Assembly: GCF_028369135.1 (NCBI RefSeq)
Contig: NZ_JAPWHW010000009.1
Coordinates: forward strand, 62,001-126,000
Length of the DNA stretch: 64,000 nt
Direction: 5' to 3'
Source of the DNA: Roseovarius sp. ZX-A-9
GTDB taxonomy: Bacteria > Pseudomonadota > Alphaproteobacteria > Rhodobacterales > Rhodobacteraceae
The translations under genes were made by a program, and so were the position numbers. The notes beneath the pieces were generated by a model, which was not told the origin of the DNA, ran no database searches, and saw only the letters and a program-made list of their open reading frames with translations. Numbering within the stretch: position 1 is the first letter of the stretch; every line of letters begins with the position of its first letter. Of this stretch, positions 1 through 10,261 are shown piece after piece.

Positions 1-1978
1 CGGAGTCAAGCAGTCGCAGCGCGGCGCGCTGGCGCTTGCCGGAATCCTCGCCCTGATTGCCGAATTGCGATTGCGAGCAAAAGGCGATCTTGGGTTCAAT
101 CCCGAAGCGACGCACATGGCGCGCCGCCCCGATCGCGACCTCGGCCAGATATTCGGGGCTGGGATATGTGCGCACATGGGTGTCAGCGATAAAGAGTGGG
201 CCGTCTTCCAGTATCATCAGCGAAAGCGCACCCTGTGGGCGATATTTGTCATTCCCCAGAACCTGGGTGACGTAGTTCAGGTGCCAGCGATATTCGCCGA
301 AGGTACCGCAGATTAGGCTGTCCGCTTCGCCGCGATGTACCATGACCGCACCGATTGCTGTGGAGTTGGTCCGCATGACCGCCTTGGCGAGGTCGGGGGT
401 GATTCCGCGTCGCTGCATGATCTGGTGGTAGGTTCCCCAATAATCGCGGTACCGCGGATCGTCTTCGGGGTTTACCAGATCGAAATCGCGCCCGGGCCGG
501 ATATCGAGCCCCAGACGCTCGCAGCGGGAGTCGATGACCGATGGGCGCCCGATCAGGATGGGCCGTTCTGTCGTCTCTTCCAGGATGGCTTGTGCGGCGC
601 GCAGTACCCGTTCGTCTTCGCCTTCGCTAAAGACGATGCGGCGCGCGTCCTTCTTGGCGGCCTCGAAGACCGGACGCATGAGCAGCGACGATTTGAATAC
701 AGATGCATCGAGCCGGGCCTTGTAGGCTTCCAGATCGGGGATCGGGCGGGTGGCGACACCGGTTTCCATCGCGGCGCGCGCCACGGCGGTCGAGACGATC
801 CCCGAGAGACGTGGATCGAAAGGTTTGGGGATGAGGTAATCGGCGCCGAATGACATTGCCTCGCCCTGATAGGCGGCGGCGGCCTCGGCCGAAGTGGTCG
901 CGCGCGCAAGGTCAGATATGCCTTGGACGCAGGCCACCTGCATCGCATCGTTGATCTCGGTCGCGCCCACGTCGAGTGCCCCGCGAAAGATGAACGGAAA
1001 GCAAAGCACGTTGTTGACCTGATTGGGGAAATCGCTGCGGCCGGTGGCGATGATGGCGTCTGGCGCGACCTCGCGGGCGACGTCGGGCATGATTTCGGGC
1101 GCGGGGTTTGCCAGCGCAAAGACGATCGGACGGTCAGCCATTTTCGCGACCATTTCGGGGGTCAGGACATTCGGGCCGGACAGGCCAAGGAAAAGGTCGG
1201 CCCCCTCTATGATGTCATCCAGCGTGCGCAGTTCGGATTTCTGCGCAAACTCCGCCTTTTGCGGATTCATGTCCTCGGTTCGGCCTTCGTAGACCAGCCC
1301 GTTGATGTCGCACAGCCAGATATTCTCGCGGCGCACGCCCAGTTTCAGCAGCATGTTGAGGCAGGCAATTCCAGCCGCGCCGCCGCCGGTAGAGGCGACC
1401 TTGATGTCCTCGAATTTCTTGCCGGCCACATGCAGTGCGTTGGTGGCCGCAGCCCCCACGACGATTGCGGTACCGTGCTGATCATCGTGGAAAACCGGGA
1501 TGTTCATCCGCTCGCGGCAGATTTTCTCGACGATGAAGCAGTCGGGCGCCTTGATGTCTTCAAGGTTGATCGCGCCGAAGGTGGGGCCGAGCGCGCAGAC
1601 GATTTCGGCAAGGCGTTCCGGATCGGATTCGTCCAGTTCGATGTCGAAACAATCGATATTGGCGAATTTCTTGAACAGGACGGCCTTGCCCTCCATCACC
1701 GGCTTGGAGGCCAGCGCCCCGATATTGCCCAGCCCCAGAACGGCGGTGCCATTGGTGACGACGCCCACAAGGTTGCCGCGCGAAGTAAAGCGGCTGGCAT
1801 TGGCAGGATCATCCCGGATTTCCAGACAGGCTTCGGCCACGCCCGGTGAATAGGCGCGCGCCAGGTCGCGGCCATTGGCCAGCGGCTTGGTTGCGCGAAT
1901 TTCCAGTTTTCCGGGTTTTGGGAATTCGTGATAGTTCAGCGCCGCCTGACGGGTGGTCTCGTTGGCATTATCGTTCAT
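1..1978 (-). CDS. maeB: NADP-dependent malic enzyme with phosphotransacetylase-like C-terminal domain (3' end outside window)
   Basis: Oxidative decarboxylation of malate to pyruvate, linking the TCA cycle to pyruvate and NADPH. Reading the minus strand from ATG at 1978 gives 659 codons without a stop, running off the left edge. The N-terminal half has the malic enzyme core ([32 protein letters not shown] and a glycine-rich nucleotide site [10 protein letters not shown]). The second half, from about residue 430, matches the phosphotransacetylase-like domain ([14 protein letters not shown]; near the edge [14 protein letters not shown]). That fusion is typical of MaeB-type enzymes of about 750 residues, so roughly 90-100 residues are missing. 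In these enzymes the tail is regulatory rather than a working acetyltransferase. An AGGGG stretch lies about 10 nt before the start. NADP rather than NAD preference is inferred from the family. Confidence 0.93.
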   Translation of the reverse strand, partial: MNDNANETTRQAALNYHEFPKPGKLEIRATKPLANGRDLARAYSPGVAEACLEIRDDPANASRFTSRGNLVGVVTNGTAVLGLGNIGALASKPVMEGKAVLFKKFANIDCFDIELDESDPERLAEIVCALGPTFGAINLEDIKAPDCFIVEKICRERMNIPVFHDDQHGTAIVVGAAATNALHVAGKKFEDIKVASTGGGAAGIACLNMLLKLGVRRENIWLCDINGLVYEGRTEDMNPQKAEFAQKSELRTLDDIIEGADLFLGLSGPNVLTPEMVAKMADRPIVFALANPAPEIMPDVAREVAPDAIIATGRSDFPNQVNNVLCFPFIFRGALDVGATEINDAMQVACVQGISDLARATTSAEAAAAYQGEAMSFGADYLIPKPFDPRLSGIVSTAVARAAMETGVATRPIPDLEAYKARLDASVFKSSLLMRPVFEAAKKDARRIVFSEGEDERVLRAAQAILEETTERPILIGRPSVIDSRCERLGLDIRPGRDFDLVNPEDDPRYRDYWGTYHQIMQRRGITPDLAKAVMRTNSTAIGAVMVHRGEADSLICGTFGEYRWHLNYVTQVLGNDKYRPQGALSLMILEDGPLFIADTHVRTYPSPEYLAEVAIGAARHVRRFGIEPKIAFCSQSQFGNQGEDSGKRQRAALRLLDS

Positions 1979-2135
1979 GTCCTGATCCCCTGACGCTAAT
2001 TGATTTAGCATTCAACTATATCGCCCGACTGTGACGGTCGGCGTGATCTTGTTTGGTATGTTCTACGCCAGCTTGCATCTTTGAGACGCTGCGCGCAATC
2101 TTTGGATGGGTCTGTAGGGGCAGGAGGAAGACAGG

Positions 2136-2528
2136 ATGGATTTGCGCGCGGCAGCAGCAGAGGTGCGCGCCATGGCTTATGCCCCATATTCGGGGTTTCG
2201 GGTCGGTGCGGCGATCCGCGCGGCATCGGGCAAGGTTTATCGGGGCTGCAATGTCGAGAACGTCGCCTATCCCGAAGGCACCTGTGCCGAGGCGGGCGCA
2301 ATTGCCGCGATGATTGCGGGTGGGGATGCGGAAATCGCAGAAGTCACTGTGATCGCGGGCGGCCCGACACCGGTCGCTCCCTGTGGTGGATGCCGTCAGA
2401 AGCTGGTCGAGTTTGGCGCAGGTGATGTGCCGGTGACGATGTGCACGGTGGACGGGCAGGCGCAGACGGTGGCACTGCGCGATCTGTTGCCGGGGGCGTT
2501 TGTCGCCGATCAGATGGGCGGCAAGTAA
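2136..2528 (+). CDS. cdd: Cytidine deaminase
   Basis: Zinc-dependent hydrolytic deamination of cytidine and deoxycytidine to (deoxy)uridine in pyrimidine salvage. At 130 residues it has the length of the small tetrameric class. The substrate-binding CNVENVAYPEGT is followed by the zinc and catalytic motif C50-A-E52 and by PCGGC with C83 and C86 as the other zinc ligands. The usual CAERTA is CAEAGA here, so the Arg after the catalytic Glu is missing. A strong AGGAGGA lies about 8 nt before the ATG. First gene of a salvage cluster; deoA starts 3 nt after its stop. Confidence 0.95.
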   Translation: MDLRAAAAEVRAMAYAPYSGFRVGAAIRAASGKVYRGCNVENVAYPEGTCAEAGAIAAMIAGGDAEIAEVTVIAGGPTPVAPCGGCRQKLVEFGAGDVPVTMCTVDGQAQTVALRDLLPGAFVADQMGGK

Positions 2529-2531
2529 GGA

Positions 2532-3836
2532 ATGGATGCACGCCAGATTATCGCCGCGCTGCGCGATGGCACCGATCCAGGGGCCGATGCGCTGCGTTGG
2601 TTCGCGCAAGGTTTGGCCAGCGGTGTCGTCAGTGATGCGCAGGCCGGGGCGTTTGCGATGGCGGTACGTCTGCGGGGACTTGGGCCAGCGGGCCGCACGG
2701 CCCTGACGCTGGCAATGCGCGACAGTGGTGACCTGCTGGAATGGGATCTGGACCGGCCGGTGATCGACAAGCATTCGACCGGCGGGATCGGCGATTGCGT
2801 CAGCCTCGTTCTGGCGCCGGCGCTGGCGGCCTGTGGCGGGGCGGTGCCGATGATCTCGGGCCGGGGGCTGGGCCATACCGGCGGCACGCTGGACAAGCTG
2901 GAGGCGATTCCCGGCCTGTCCACCCGCCTGAGCGAGGCGCATCTGCGCCGAATCGTGTCAGAGGTGGGCTGCGTCATCGCGGCGGCCAGTGCGCAGCTCG
3001 CGCCCGCCGATGCGCGGCTTTACGCCGTGCGCGACGTGACCGCGACTGTGGATAGTATCGACCTTATCTGCGCCTCGATCCTGGCCAAGAAGCTGGCGGC
3101 AGGGCTGGATGCGCTCGTGCTGGATGTCAAGACTGGCAGCGGGGCTTTCATGGCGCGACCCGAGGACGCGCGCGCCCTGGCCGGGGCGCTGTGTGAGACG
3201 GCCAATGCCGCCGGGTGTCGTACCAGTGCGGTGATCTCCGACATGAGCCAGCCTCTCGCCCCGGCGCTGGGCAATGCGTTGGAGTTGGCAGAGGTGATGC
3301 AGGTGCTGACCGGAGTACGACGCGGGCGAATGGCAGAGCTGAGCACCCTGTTGGGCGGCGTGTTGCTGGAACGCGCCGGACTGGCCGCGACGGTGGATGA
3401 CGGTGCCAAACGGATCGCGGCAGCGATCGCGGATGGGCGTGCCGCCGAATGCCTTGGCCGGATGATCGCCGCGATGGGCGGTCCCCGGCGATTTGTCGAG
3501 GATTGGCAGCGGTTCCTGCCCGAGGCGACAGTGATCCGCGAGGTACCCGCTTGGCGGGGCGGTTACATCACTGCGATGGACGGGACAGCGCTGGGCATGG
3601 CGGTCGTGGAACTGGGTGGCGGCAGGCAGGTCGAGCGTGATCTGGTGGATCCGTCTGTTGGCCTCAGCGATGTGCTGCCTCTGGGCACGCAGGTCAGTGC
3701 GGGACAGCCGATCTGCTGCATTCATGCTGCGCGCGTGGCGCAGGCGGACCGCGCCGAGGCAGCGTTGCGGGCGGCGATCACGATCAGCGATGCGTCGGCG
3801 CCGGTGCCCGATCTCATCCGGGCGCGGGTCGACTGA
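2532..3836 (+). CDS. deoA: Thymidine phosphorylase
   Basis: Reversible phosphorolysis of thymidine or deoxyuridine to the base and 2-deoxyribose 1-phosphate. The 434-residue length fits the family. The signature KHSTGGIGD (phosphate loop) and SGRGLGHTGGTLDKLE are both present near residues 77 and 115, followed by the conserved DVKTGSGAFM. An AAGGA lies directly before the start in the 3-nt gap after cdd, and the TGA overlaps the ATG of deoB by one base, so translation is probably coupled. Its deoxyribose 1-phosphate product is the substrate of the next gene product. Confidence 0.96.
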   Translation: MDARQIIAALRDGTDPGADALRWFAQGLASGVVSDAQAGAFAMAVRLRGLGPAGRTALTLAMRDSGDLLEWDLDRPVIDKHSTGGIGDCVSLVLAPALAACGGAVPMISGRGLGHTGGTLDKLEAIPGLSTRLSEAHLRRIVSEVGCVIAAASAQLAPADARLYAVRDVTATVDSIDLICASILAKKLAAGLDALVLDVKTGSGAFMARPEDARALAGALCETANAAGCRTSAVISDMSQPLAPALGNALELAEVMQVLTGVRRGRMAELSTLLGGVLLERAGLAATVDDGAKRIAAAIADGRAAECLGRMIAAMGGPRRFVEDWQRFLPEATVIREVPAWRGGYITAMDGTALGMAVVELGGGRQVERDLVDPSVGLSDVLPLGTQVSAGQPICCIHAARVAQADRAEAALRAAITISDASAPVPDLIRARVD

Positions 3837-5017
3837 TGGCGCGCGCATTCCTCATCGTGCTCGATTCCGCCGGTATCGGTGGTGCGCCGGATGCCGACCG
3901 GTATTTCAACGGCGATCTGCCCGACACGGGCGCGAACACGGTGGCTCATATCGCGCAGGCGGTGGGTGGGCTGCACCTGCCGCATCTGGATGCGCTGGGG
4001 CTGGGCGCGGCGGTCATGCTGGCCTCTGGCGTGGCCGCGCCGGGGCTGGGCGCAACACCGACCGGCCTCTGGGGGGCGGCAACCGAAATTTCGCGCGGCA
4101 AGGACACGCCGTCGGGGCATTGGGAACTGGCCGGTGTGCCGGTTCCGTGGGGCTGGCATTATTTCCGCGCGACCGATCCGGCATTCCCGCCCGACCTGTC
4201 ACGCGCCGTGGCCGAAGCGGCAGGCACGGCCGACATTCTGGGCAATTGTCACGCGCCCGGCACCACCATCATCGAGCAGTTGGGCGCTGAGCATCTGCGC
4301 ACAGGTTGGCCGATTTGCTACACCTCCGTCGATAGCGTGTTTCAGGTCGCCGCGCACGAAGCGGTCTTTGACCTGGCGCGGCTCTATGACCTTTGTGCTG
4401 CGATTGCGCCACGATTACATGCGATGAACGTAGGCCGGGTGATCGCGCGCCCCTTCACCGGCGACGCGACGCGCGGCTTCCGACGTCTGCAGGGGCGCCG
4501 CGATTTCGCGATTGCGCCGCCCGCACCGACATTGTGCGATTGGGCCCATGATGCGGGCCGGGCAGTCCATGCGCTGGGCAAGGTTGGCGACATCTTTTCG
4601 ATGCGCGGCATTGATGATGTCGTGAAGGGCGGCGACGCGGCGTTGCTCGAGGCGCTGACCGGGCTGATCGACGATGCGGAGGATGGCAGCCTGACCTTCG
4701 CCAATCTGGTCGAGTTTGACAGCGACTATGGCCACCGGCGTGATCCGCAGGGATACGCCGAAGCGCTGCGACGGTTTGATCAATGGCTGGGCACCGCACT
4801 GGGGCAGTTGCGCGAAGGGGACATGCTGCTAGTCACCGCCGACCACGGCAATGATCCGACGTGGAGCGGCACCGACCACACCCGCGAGCGCGTGCCGGTT
4901 CTGATTGCCGGGCGCGGCACCGGCACGCTGGGCCATGTCGCGATGACCGACATAGCTGCCAGCGTTGCGGCGCATCTGGGCATTCCGGGGCAGGGGCCGG
5001 GGCGCAGCTTTCTCTGA
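3836..5017 (+). CDS. deoB: Phosphopentomutase
   Basis: Converts (deoxy)ribose 1-phosphate to the 5-phosphate, sending the sugar released by nucleoside phosphorylases into central metabolism. The 393 residues begin with the alkaline-phosphatase-fold metal site [15 protein letters not shown], continue with [10 protein letters not shown] around the phosphorylated Thr, and end with the C-terminal metal cluster [19 protein letters not shown]. Length and motif order match the DeoB family. It overlaps deoA by one base and is followed after 86 nt by upp. Confidence 0.96.
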   Translation: MARAFLIVLDSAGIGGAPDADRYFNGDLPDTGANTVAHIAQAVGGLHLPHLDALGLGAAVMLASGVAAPGLGATPTGLWGAATEISRGKDTPSGHWELAGVPVPWGWHYFRATDPAFPPDLSRAVAEAAGTADILGNCHAPGTTIIEQLGAEHLRTGWPICYTSVDSVFQVAAHEAVFDLARLYDLCAAIAPRLHAMNVGRVIARPFTGDATRGFRRLQGRRDFAIAPPAPTLCDWAHDAGRAVHALGKVGDIFSMRGIDDVVKGGDAALLEALTGLIDDAEDGSLTFANLVEFDSDYGHRRDPQGYAEALRRFDQWLGTALGQLREGDMLLVTADHGNDPTWSGTDHTRERVPVLIAGRGTGTLGHVAMTDIAASVAAHLGIPGQGPGRSFL

Positions 5018-5103
5018 GTGACGGCCCGTCAGAACGCGCGGCCCATTGCTCTTTGCTACCGCAACTGTCTAAAACCGGCAGAAGCGCAGACCGGAGGGAC
5101 CCC

Positions 5104-5736
5104 ATGCAAGACCATCTCACAATCGTCAAACACCCGCTCGTACAGCACAAGCTGACCCTCATGCGGGAGAAGGGCACCTCGACCGCGGTCTTTCGCCAAC
5201 TTCTGCGCGAGATCAGCCAGCTTCTGGCGTATGAGGTGACATACGAGTTGCCGATGGCCACCAAGATCATCGAAACACCGATGGAGGAAATGGAAGCGCC
5301 GACGCTTGCCGGGCGGAAGCTGGCGCTGATTTCGATCCTGCGCGCCGGCAACGGCCTGCTGGATGGAATGCTGGAGCTGATCCCCTCGGCGCGGGTTGGG
5401 TTTGTCGGGCTTTACCGCGACGAGGCGACACTGAAGCCCGTGCAGTATTACTTCAAGGTGCCGGACCGGCTGGAAAAGCGGCTGGTCATCGTCGTTGATC
5501 CGATGTTGGCCACGGGCAATTCGTCTGCTGCCGCGGTGGACCTGCTGAAAGAGGCCGGCGCGCGCGATATTCGCTTCCTCTGTCTGCTCGCCGCGCCAGA
5601 AGGTGTCGCCCGGATGAAAGAGGCGCACCCGGATGTACCGATTGTCACAGCCTCGCTCGACGAGAGGCTCAATGACGCTGGATATATCCTGCCGGGGCTA
5701 GGAGATGCGGGTGACCGCATGTTTGGCACAAAATAG
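5104..5736 (+). CDS. upp: Uracil phosphoribosyltransferase
   Basis: Salvages uracil with PRPP to form UMP in the cytoplasm. The start at 5104 is preceded by GGAGGGA with 5-nt spacing and gives 210 residues ([13 protein letters not shown]), the usual Upp length; an upstream in-frame extension reads through the deoB-upp gap and is unlikely to be real. PRPP binding is shown by [16 protein letters not shown], uracil binding by the C-terminal region [19 protein letters not shown], and the dimer region by [12 protein letters not shown]. With cdd, deoA and deoB it completes a route from cytidine or thymidine to UMP and sugar phosphate. Confidence 0.96.
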   Translation: MQDHLTIVKHPLVQHKLTLMREKGTSTAVFRQLLREISQLLAYEVTYELPMATKIIETPMEEMEAPTLAGRKLALISILRAGNGLLDGMLELIPSARVGFVGLYRDEATLKPVQYYFKVPDRLEKRLVIVVDPMLATGNSSAAAVDLLKEAGARDIRFLCLLAAPEGVARMKEAHPDVPIVTASLDERLNDAGYILPGLGDAGDRMFGTK

Positions 5737-5801
5737 GCTGCTTGGCTGTTTACTCAACGTTCTTTTTGAGGCACAGTTTCCCCACATCTTGTGGGGGCAA
5801 T

Positions 5802-7208
5802 ATGAAAATCACTAGAGCCATCGCACTCGCGGTCATCGTAGCGTCTTGCGGCTTGGGATATGCTCAGGCAAAGGCGCTGAAAGATGCCGGCGAGCCTGCC
5901 GAATTTCCGCCTTCGTCCTATACCGGTCGGCAATATGTGGACAGCAAGGGCTGCGTCTTCATCCGTGCCGGAATTGACGGAAATGTAACCTGGGTGCCGC
6001 GTGTCTCGCGCGGGCGTCAGACCGTCTGCGGCTACCAGCCATCGCTGGCAAAAGCGCCTGCGCCAGCGCCTGCGGCGAAACCGGCAACGAAGCCTGCCAG
6101 CGTCGTTGCCGCGGCTCCTGCGCCCAAGCCAGCGCCGCGTGTCGTGAAGGCTGCGCCGCAGCCGGTGCGCGCCAAACCTGTGCCCACTGCGCGCGTGCCC
6201 GTGGCCGCCGCGCCCGTCGTCGTCACCGCCCCGGCACCGAAGCCAAAACCAAAACCGAAAAAGGTGGTCGCCACGGCCCCCGCACCGGAACGCCGTGTTG
6301 TTCAGGCACCGACAGGCTGCCCCGGACGCAGCGCGGTGTCGCAGCGCTACATGGGCGGCAGTTACGCGGTCCGCTGCGGCCCTCAGAGCGAGGAACACGT
6401 CACCTATTCGACGAATGCTGCCGCGCCGCGCCGGGTCGCACCCGTGCCGATCGTGACACAGGTTCCGACCTACACCGCGCCCAGCTACCAACCTTCGGAC
6501 ACCGCGCCCCGCTACCAGACGTCGGGGACAACCCAGGCGATGGCACCCAGCGCCGGCTACACGACCGCTACACGAGTCGCGCCCAAGCATGTCTATGAAA
6601 ACCAGGTGGCCAGTTCGAGAGGTCTCAGCGGCATACCCGAAGGGTACAAGCGGGTCTGGATGGACGGGCGGCTGAACCCGCATCGTGCGCATCAGAATTT
6701 TGCCGGCAAGGCGCAGATGGATCTGGTCTGGACCAAGACCGTACCGCGCCAACTGTTCGTCCGTGAAACCGGGCAGGTGGTCACGCCGGCCTATCCTGGG
6801 CTGATGTACCCCTATACCAGTTACGAACAGCAAGCGCGCGCCAACGTCTCGCCCGCCTACGCCGCCCGTCAAGCGCGTAGCTATGGGTCGACAGGGGCCG
6901 CGCCTGCCTACGTCACCCAGACGCCGACGGTTTCGACACGCTCCAGCGCCACCGTGCCAAGTCAACCGGAGGCTGCCGCCAGCCACCGTTTCGTTCAGGC
7001 GGGAGTCTTTACGACACGGGCGCAGGCTCAGCAGGCGGCGCAACGTGTCGCGGGCTCCGGGCTGCCGGCGCGGCTTGGAACGATGCGGCGGAACGGGAAG
7101 ACCTACAGCCTTGTGTTGGCAGGGCCTTTCAGCAGCCAATCGAAACTGAACTCGGCGCTATCGCGCGTGCGCGGTGCGGGCTTTAACAACGCAAAGCTGC
7201 TAAAATAA
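5802..7208 (+). CDS. Exported SPOR-domain protein with Ala/Pro/Lys-rich linker
   Basis: Likely a periplasmic or envelope-associated peptidoglycan-binding protein. The ATG at 5802 follows a GGGGG run and encodes a signal peptide (MKITRAIALAVIVASCGLGYAQA). After a short domain with two cysteines (DSKGCVFIRAG ... QTVCGY) comes a low-complexity stretch of about 100 residues rich in Ala, Pro, Lys and Val, including PKPKPKK. A central region has two more Cys (TGCPGR, VRCGPQ). The last 75 residues (FVQAGVFTTRAQAQQAAQRV ... YSLVLAGPFSS) are a SPOR domain, which in other proteins binds denuded glycan strands at the division septum. 468 residues. The precise role is unknown. Confidence 0.85.
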   Translation: MKITRAIALAVIVASCGLGYAQAKALKDAGEPAEFPPSSYTGRQYVDSKGCVFIRAGIDGNVTWVPRVSRGRQTVCGYQPSLAKAPAPAPAAKPATKPASVVAAAPAPKPAPRVVKAAPQPVRAKPVPTARVPVAAAPVVVTAPAPKPKPKPKKVVATAPAPERRVVQAPTGCPGRSAVSQRYMGGSYAVRCGPQSEEHVTYSTNAAAPRRVAPVPIVTQVPTYTAPSYQPSDTAPRYQTSGTTQAMAPSAGYTTATRVAPKHVYENQVASSRGLSGIPEGYKRVWMDGRLNPHRAHQNFAGKAQMDLVWTKTVPRQLFVRETGQVVTPAYPGLMYPYTSYEQQARANVSPAYAARQARSYGSTGAAPAYVTQTPTVSTRSSATVPSQPEAAASHRFVQAGVFTTRAQAQQAAQRVAGSGLPARLGTMRRNGKTYSLVLAGPFSSQSKLNSALSRVRGAGFNNAKLLK

Positions 7209-7239
7209 AGCAAGTTCGCCGATTGTAGACAACATCGCA

Positions 7240-7276
7240 GGGCCGATCCTTCCCCGGGGTCGGCCCTTTTCCTTTT
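7240..7276 (+). terminator. Rho-independent terminator after the SPOR-domain gene
   Basis: A perfect 7-bp stem GGGCCGA / TCGGCCC with a 13-nt loop is followed directly by a T-rich tract TTTTCCTTTT, 32 nt after the stop codon. It separates the plus-strand SPOR gene from the convergent minus-strand gene. Confidence 0.85.
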
Positions 7277-7319
7277 GTGCCAGCATGTCGCGTCAAATCA
7301 GATCAGCTAGCGATCCGCG

Positions 7320-8345
7320 TCAGCTGCCGCAGATCCCCTGCAGACGCAGCCAATCGCCATCGCTGAGGATTGGTTCGGGGGATGCGGCCTCGAACGGGTC
7401 TGCCTCGATCAGCGGCAGAACTGTCTCGCCCGAGATGTCACGCGCATAGGCGTAGGGTGTCGAGCGCACGGACCAAGCGCGAAACCCGTCGAGCAGAACC
7501 TCGTCATCAAGGGGCGCAGGTGGGGCTGTCAGCAGATGCTCGGCATAGCGTGTCAGTGCCGCATCGCCGGGATGGCCGGTGGTCATCAGGCGGAAGGTTG
7601 CGATCAACCCGGCATGACCGAGAAGCAGGTCGAGCGGATCGTGGTCGCGGGCGCGCAGACGTTCGGCGATGATGTAGCCGGCTACCACGTCGGGCTCCTC
7701 GTGGTCCTCGACCAGCGAACGATTGAGCACGATGGTGCCGCCGGGCAGGGTGATCGCATCGGTCCCGCCGTTGCGCACAACCACCAGACTGCCCGCGCGC
7801 TTGTCCGAGGGCAGACGTGCTGCGAGCTTTGCCAGTGCTGCAGTTCCTCCTGCCGCGCGGCAGGGCGGGCCGGTGACCGGCAACATGTGCAGCAACAAGG
7901 TGTGGCCGATCTCGGCGCGTTTGACATCGGGCACGACCGAGACCGCATGGCTGCGCACCGCGCCGGGCAGCCAGAATATCGCCAGTCCTGCCACCGTGAG
8001 CAGCGACGCCAGCAACACGACCAGCCGCAGCCGCCCCGGGTGCGGGCGGCGGCGTTCGACGGCGGCGCGCAGTTTTTCGATGGCGTCGATCATCGCGGTT
8101 TCGGAGGCGGCCAGCTCCAGTGTTTCACCGGGATCGCCGTCAGGGTGGTAGATTGCGGGACGGTGGCCCGGATTGGCACGGGTGATGGCGGGGATCGACC
8201 AATGGGTCAGCGGCCGGTCACGCAGGTCACTGATGATCAATGTCGCATCACCGATGGAAACCACCACTTCGGTGCGCTGCGCATCAGGTGCGACGCGCCA
8301 GAGGCCGGAGGCTTCCAGCCGAACATATTCATCAAGTGCGGTCAT
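7320..8345 (-). CDS. Single-pass membrane protein resembling an M48 metallopeptidase with lost active site
   Basis: 341 residues. A cytoplasmic-looking N-terminal part of about 105 residues (DATLIISDLRDRPLTHWSIP) is followed by one membrane segment (about 107-127) and a C-terminal domain. In that domain LPGGTIVLNRSLVEDHEEPD (200-219) closely matches the region just ahead of the HExxH helix in M48 (Ste24/HtpX/BepA-type) peptidases. Where HExxH should follow, the sequence reads IAERLR (226-231): the Glu is kept but both zinc-binding His residues are replaced. So this is probably a non-catalytic relative. The match is by eye and the function is unknown. The gene ends convergently with the SPOR gene and lies downstream of an acyl-CoA synthetase on the same strand. 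Confidence 0.65.
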   Translation of the reverse strand: MTALDEYVRLEASGLWRVAPDAQRTEVVVSIGDATLIISDLRDRPLTHWSIPAITRANPGHRPAIYHPDGDPGETLELAASETAMIDAIEKLRAAVERRRPHPGRLRLVVLLASLLTVAGLAIFWLPGAVRSHAVSVVPDVKRAEIGHTLLLHMLPVTGPPCRAAGGTAALAKLAARLPSDKRAGSLVVVRNGGTDAITLPGGTIVLNRSLVEDHEEPDVVAGYIIAERLRARDHDPLDLLLGHAGLIATFRLMTTGHPGDAALTRYAEHLLTAPPAPLDDEVLLDGFRAWSVRSTPYAYARDISGETVLPLIEADPFEAASPEPILSDGDWLRLQGICGS

Positions 8346-8470
8346 ATTGCGCCGGGCCTGCTCTGCCTCGTTCCGCCCAGCCTAACACGTTGCAACCTGG
8401 CGCTCAATTGCGCGATATCCGGCACCGGGGCCGAGGACTTTCGCCGAAAATTCTCGCTCGTGGCGAGGAA

Positions 8471-10099
8471 TCAAAGGTCTTTGGCACGTTTGCGCAATTC
8501 GAATTTCTGGATCTTGCCGGTCGATGTTTTTGGCAGTTCCTCGAAAACGACCTTCTTGGGCGTCTTGAACCCGGCCAGCCGCTCGCGCGCATAGGCGATG
8601 ATGGCGGCCTCATCCGTTTGGGCGCCTTCCTTCAGCTCGACGAAGGCGCAAGGCACTTCGCCCCATTTCTCGTCTGGTTTCGCCACCACCGCGCAAAGCA
8701 GGATCGCGGGGTGGGTCATCAACACGCCTTCGACTTCTACCGAGCCGATATTCTCGCCACCCGATATGATGATGTCCTTGGCGCGGTCGGAAATCTGCAG
8801 ATAGCTGTCGGGATGCTGGATCGCGATATCACCGGAGTGAAAGTAGCCACCTTTGAACGCTTCTTTGGTCGCTTCGGGGTTCTTGAGATACCCTTTCATC
8901 ACCGTATTGCCGCGAATCATGATTTCACCCTGGGTAGTGGCATCCATGGGGGTCTGGGTCATCGCATCGGGGGCCATTGCGGTGATGTCTTCGACCATGC
9001 ACATGGGCACACCGGTCCGGGCTTTTATCGCATAGCGTTCCTCGTCGTCCTTGTCGTCCCACTCGGCATGCCATGTGCATTCGGTCACGTGCCCGTAGGT
9101 TTCGGTCAGCCCGTAGACTTGCGTTACCTTGAAACCCAAAGGCTCGATCGCGCGCAGCGTGGCGGCGGGGGGCGGGGCGCCGGCGGTAAAGACATCGACG
9201 ATGTGATCGAACGGGCGCCGGTCTTCATCCTTGGCGTTCACGATCGCATTGAGGACGATGGGCGCGCCGCCAAAATGGGTCACGCGCTCATCTGCGATGG
9301 CGTCATATATCGCGCGGGCATTGATGTCGCGGCAGCAGATCACTGTGCCGCCCAGCAGGGGCATCATCCATGTATGGTTCCAGCCATTACAGTGAAACAA
9401 CGGCACGATGGTCAGGTAGCGCGGGTGGCGCGTCATCTGCCAGCTGAGCGCCGTGCCCATGGTCATCAGATACGCGCCCCGGTGATGACAGACGACGCCC
9501 TTGGGGCGCCCGGTGGTGCCGGAGGTGTAATTGAGCGCGAGGCTCTCCCATTCATCCTCGGGCATGCGCCAGTCGAAAACGGGATCGGCGCCCGCCAGCA
9601 GATCCTCGTATTCGATATGGCGCCCGGTGGCCGCATGGCCTGCCTGGGGGTCAGCCACCTCGATGATCGTCGGCGCCGTGCCCTGCATCTGCGCAATCGC
9701 GGCCTCGGCCAGCGGGATGAACTGCGTATCAACCAGCACCACCCGCGCCTCGCCGTGACCAAATATGTAGCTGACGGTATCAACCTCCAGCCGGGTATTG
9801 ATCGTGTTGAGCACAGCCCCGGTGGCCGGTACGCCGAAATGGGCCTCTGCCTGGGCGGGAATGTTGGGCAGGATCGTGGCCACCACATCGCCGGATTCAA
9901 CACCCATCGCGCTCAGCGCGGAAGCGAGCCGCGTGCAGCGATCATGGTACTCGCCATAATTGCGTCGGATGCCCTTGTAGACCACTGCTTCGTAATCGCG
10001 GAACAACGTCGCGGCGCGGCGCAGATGCGACAACGGCGTGAGCGGCACGAAATTCGCGGCGCATTTGTCCAGCCCTGTCTCGTCCTTCATCCACCCCAT
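8471..10099 (-). CDS. AMP-dependent acyl-CoA synthetase (medium-chain / DmdB-like)
   Basis: Activates a carboxylic acid to its CoA thioester through an acyl-adenylate. The 542 residues carry the ANL-family motifs in order: LNYTSGTTGRPKGVV (P-loop), YGLTETYGH, HSGDIAIQHPDSYLQISDRAKDII (ATP/ribose binding) and the C-terminal lysine motif PKTSTGKIQKFELR. The N-terminus (MGWMKDETGLDKCAANFVPL) looks like those of roseobacter medium-chain and 3-methylmercaptopropionate CoA ligases (DmdB), but other fatty or aromatic acids are equally possible. It is monocistronic or weakly linked to the lrp gene 160 nt upstream. Confidence 0.88.
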   Translation of the reverse strand: MGWMKDETGLDKCAANFVPLTPLSHLRRAATLFRDYEAVVYKGIRRNYGEYHDRCTRLASALSAMGVESGDVVATILPNIPAQAEAHFGVPATGAVLNTINTRLEVDTVSYIFGHGEARVVLVDTQFIPLAEAAIAQMQGTAPTIIEVADPQAGHAATGRHIEYEDLLAGADPVFDWRMPEDEWESLALNYTSGTTGRPKGVVCHHRGAYLMTMGTALSWQMTRHPRYLTIVPLFHCNGWNHTWMMPLLGGTVICCRDINARAIYDAIADERVTHFGGAPIVLNAIVNAKDEDRRPFDHIVDVFTAGAPPPAATLRAIEPLGFKVTQVYGLTETYGHVTECTWHAEWDDKDDEERYAIKARTGVPMCMVEDITAMAPDAMTQTPMDATTQGEIMIRGNTVMKGYLKNPEATKEAFKGGYFHSGDIAIQHPDSYLQISDRAKDIIISGGENIGSVEVEGVLMTHPAILLCAVVAKPDEKWGEVPCAFVELKEGAQTDEAAIIAYARERLAGFKTPKKVVFEELPKTSTGKIQKFELRKRAKDL

Positions 10100-10261
10100 G
10101 CCATCCTCCCCGATGATCCGATTCTGGTCGCGTTCAACCTGTTGAGGATATTAAGTTTGGCGCGGTGTTCAATTGCTTTCTCTTCCGTGCCTTTCGGCTG
10201 AGGAGATGATGCTGGCCCTGAGCCGAAAAGTGACATTCTGCTGCTGCGGTTCCTGTTGCGA

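Noticed and set aside
8240..10201. Long plus-strand open frame of about 650 codons
   Set aside because: It lies opposite the acyl-CoA synthetase, which has all family motifs. Long mirror frames are expected in GC-rich DNA, and its translation has no recognisable domain.
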